Origin: Dyadobacter alkalitolerans DSM 23607
GTDB lineage: Bacteria; Bacteroidota; Bacteroidia; Cytophagales; Spirosomataceae
Direction: 5' to 3'
Length of the DNA: 57,028 nucleotides
NCBI RefSeq assembly: GCF_000428845.1
Contig: NZ_AUAS01000019.1
Location: 1 to 57,028 of the forward strand
Below are positions 55,309 through 57,028 of the stretch, one piece after another. How positions within the stretch are numbered: the first letter of the stretch is position 1; the number at the start of each line of letters is the position of its first letter. The notes beneath the pieces are model-generated. The model searched no databases and was not told the DNA's origin. It saw nothing but the letters and a program-made list of their open reading frames with translations. A program made the translations under genes and the position numbers.

Positions 55309-55716
55309 GATATTCTGCCAGTTATGGCCATCTTTGAGACGCGAAACCGGTCTTTGGTTGAACGGCATCCAGTATCCATCTAGCTTTCTAAGGCTGTCAA
55401 GACTATAGTTGTGCTGTATTGTATATCGTCAAGCAGGTGTTGCTTGAATTTCATTAGGTCGTTGACCGTCAAATGGTCCTTTCCATCCAATGATTTAGCA
55501 GAATTGAAGGTTTATTTTATAATAAATAAGCACCTGGCTGTTAGTTAAGTCAAACAAGCCAAAGAGCAGAGCCAGATTGTCGAGCAGAACAAAAGGAAAA
55601 ATAAGGAACTGATGCAACACCGGAAATTAACCCCCGGCAAGAACAGCAGAAAAGCGAGGTTTTGGGGTTGGTATGTAAAAAGGAAACAAGGGCCATACTT
55701 ATAGTCAATGAAGCAG
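55309..55716. other. Intergenic region with a possible gene tail
   Basis: No intact gene. A plus-strand frame 55549-55704 without start reads like a Lys/Gln-rich C-terminus (VKQAKEQSQIVEQNKRKNKE, ending KRKQGPYL) and may be a remnant. Confidence 0.35.
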
Positions 55717-56073
55717 TTATAGAGTCTTTTTAATTTCCGTAGCTTCAAATAATTGTGCTTGTATAGTTAATCTAGGGCCAAGAAAGCAACTCTTTTTAAC
55801 TTTACCACTGACAGTATAGTTTGGATTTTTAATGTCAGGAGTGATAGTTAAAGAATCTGTTTTGGAACAAAGCTGATATAGTTCTTCATATTCCGCATCA
55901 TCTGGACTCTTTAATCGAAGAAGTAAGCCATTTGAGCCGACATAACTAGCTTTTACGTTTTCAATTATCTTGATTGTTGGGCTATCACACCCGCAATCAG
56001 CTTCTGGATTTTTGTCCTTGCAGGAAGCCACAACAAATATAAAAAGTAATAATGCGTAGTATGAAGATTTCAT
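55717..56073 (-). CDS. Small cysteine-containing lipoprotein, unknown function
   Basis: 118 residues. Lipoprotein signal with lipobox VASCK, then DCGCDS and a single beta-type domain (TIKIIENVKASYVG, LTITPDIKNPNYTVSGKVKKSC). The pattern of a late GKVKKSC...LTIQAQLFEA strand pair is like small OB or lipocalin-like lipoproteins, but no family is assigned. Transcribed toward the empty region on its left. Confidence 0.7.
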   Translation of the reverse strand: MKSSYYALLLFIFVVASCKDKNPEADCGCDSPTIKIIENVKASYVGSNGLLLRLKSPDDAEYEELYQLCSKTDSLTITPDIKNPNYTVSGKVKKSCFLGPRLTIQAQLFEATEIKKTL

Positions 56074-56362
56074 AGAAGGTGCATTTAAAAGAAAAATGAA
56101 AAGGTGCTTTGTGTATAGAGACTAAATAATATACAAAACAGTTGTATAAGGCAAAAATACATTAAAAAAATACAGTTATACGAGCTCTTATTTAGATATA
56201 AAAGTATAATAAAACCTAGAAACCCGCCGGTGAGTTTTATAACCAATTTTCTGTTAATTAACGGAACACAGAACAAGAGGACTTTTAGCTTCTTGTGAAA
56301 GTTCTTGGTTGTGTACAAAAGAGGATCTTACCTTCGCAGATTACGATATCTCCATACAAACT

Positions 56363-56743
56363 ATGAAACAGACATTATTTCTATTTTTGATCGCTGCCAG
56401 CCTGATGGGCTGTGAAAAATTGGGTTTGAAAGATGAAGAATCTACCCATCAGGTATCAGATGTTAAACAAGACGAGGACTTTGTTATTGAAAATAAGAAG
56501 CAGCCAGCATTTGTTTACTTTACTATTGAAGGACAGCTAAGTCATGATGCTAAGCTGGTCTGGTCAGATAGAGCACCCGGAGCCGATTCGGTTTTTATAA
56601 ATCCCAATGAAATTTCATTGCCAAAAGGAAAAGTAAACATTGCCGATGTTCGAGGAGATTATTACAATAAAAAGCTGTATGTCAGATACATACCTTTGAA
56701 TGATTCTACTTCGGGCGCCTTGCAAATAAAAATTAAGATATAA
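56363..56743 (+). CDS. Small lipoprotein, unknown function
   Basis: Start at ATG 56363 because the signal peptide (MKQTLFLFLIAASLMGCE) begins there; an earlier frame opening at 56309 adds unrelated residues. About 126 residues. Lipobox SLMGC, an acidic linker, then a beta domain (PAFVYFTIEGQLSHDAKLVWSD, KLYVRYIPLNDS, GALQIKIKI). No family recognised. Divergent from the lipoprotein gene on its left. Confidence 0.7.
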   Translation: MKQTLFLFLIAASLMGCEKLGLKDEESTHQVSDVKQDEDFVIENKKQPAFVYFTIEGQLSHDAKLVWSDRAPGADSVFINPNEISLPKGKVNIADVRGDYYNKKLYVRYIPLNDSTSGALQIKIKI

Positions 56744-56991
56744 GTTCTTCATTATCCCTGATAAAAATAATCTAGTCTCATAAACGTCCAAATTTTGATT
56801 CATTGCAATTGCTAGTAGGTCAGACGACACCCTATGTCACTAATGGAGCGTTTGTGAGACGGTAACATTCCAACGAAACGGCCTTTAAGTGAGTCCCGTA
56901 ACAGGAATAGTCTTAATTGATACTTGCTGATACTTTATAATACTCCCGAATATCTGGACAGCTACTTAAATTTTTAACTTAGTAGTTGACT

Positions 56992-57028
56992 ATGAAAAAG
57001 GAACGCAGAAAATTCAGCGCAAGCTTCA
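56992..57028 (+). CDS. IS3-family transposase OrfA, 5' end at window edge
   Basis: ATG 56992 begins MKKERRKFSASF, the usual N-terminus of IS3-family OrfA proteins (basic, then the first helix of the HTH). The rest is outside the window. The upstream bases, about 56950-56990, should include the left inverted repeat of this IS; they do not resemble the 44-base repeat, so this is a different IS3-type element. Confidence 0.6.
   Translation, partial: MKKERRKFSASF

Noticed and set aside
1..57028. CRISPR array, rRNA, tRNA or phage genes
   Set aside because: No regularly spaced repeats, rRNA/tRNA signatures or phage structural genes were seen on either strand.

Overview
The window looks like a chromosome (or large replicon) segment from a Bacteroidota bacterium, most likely a Cytophagales-type environmental genus such as Dyadobacter or a relative. 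The clues are two FecI-type sigma / FecR anti-sigma / SusC / SusD loci whose SusC proteins carry an N-terminal STN signalling domain, a YWFCY-type conjugation coupling protein, many short lipoproteins, and a Bacteroidota-style TANNTTTG promoter. The genus assignment is inference.

Layout. (1) 1-4.3 kb: a complete-looking group II intron with an RT-maturase-HNH protein, sitting inside a relaxase gene, followed by a decayed type IV coupling protein. This is the relic of a mobilisation module. (2) 4.8-19.4 kb: an ion and envelope-stress region. It holds a truncated TrkH with an intact TrkA-type subunit, a CPA2 antiporter preceded by a carbonic-anhydrase-fold lipoprotein that appears to lack the zinc ligands, DUF305 and DUF2254 membrane proteins, then DUF421, a tandem PRC-barrel protein, MscS and a CPA1 antiporter in one direction. 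Gene ghosts (TonB receptor, HtrA protease, symporter tail) lie between them. (3) 19.5-23.3 kb: a wrecked two-component system. The kinase is frameshifted and lacks its ATPase end, and the response regulator has lost its receiver at a junction with a serine recombinase. Next come a membrane protein/XRE regulator pair with its own operator-like repeat and an ATP-grasp ghost. (4) 23.3-34 kb: a cysteine-rich copper-type protein, a GbsR/MarR regulator with a glycosyltransferase and two matching operator-like palindromes, a class C beta-lactamase-fold lipoprotein, a PadR regulator with a MacB/FtsX permease, a second serine recombinase and a frameshifted TlpA-like thioredoxin.

(5) 34.8-44.7 kb: SusC/D locus 1 (sigma, FecR, SusC, SusD, three-domain calcineurin-type phosphoesterase, broken acetyl-xylan-esterase-like gene). 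(6) 45.2-53.8 kb: SusC/D locus 2 (sigma, FecR, SusC, SusD, secreted MBL-fold hydrolase). It is bracketed by a 44-base inverted repeat (41/44 identical by eye) whose right copy is the end of an IS3-type element, so the whole self-regulated uptake module may be composite-transposon cargo. (7) 53.8-57 kb: an IS3 transposase relic, four small unknown or lipoprotein genes, and the first codons of another IS3 OrfA at the edge.

How it works together: in each SusC/D locus the sigma, anti-sigma and STN-bearing SusC should form a cell-surface signalling relay that induces uptake of a ligand, with an exported metallohydrolase processing it. The left half is mostly ion, pH and osmotic homeostasis in a region with an unusually high density of truncated and frameshifted genes. 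The frameshifts could be genuine decay or sequencing indels. The stops, deletions and novel joints are harder to explain as read errors.
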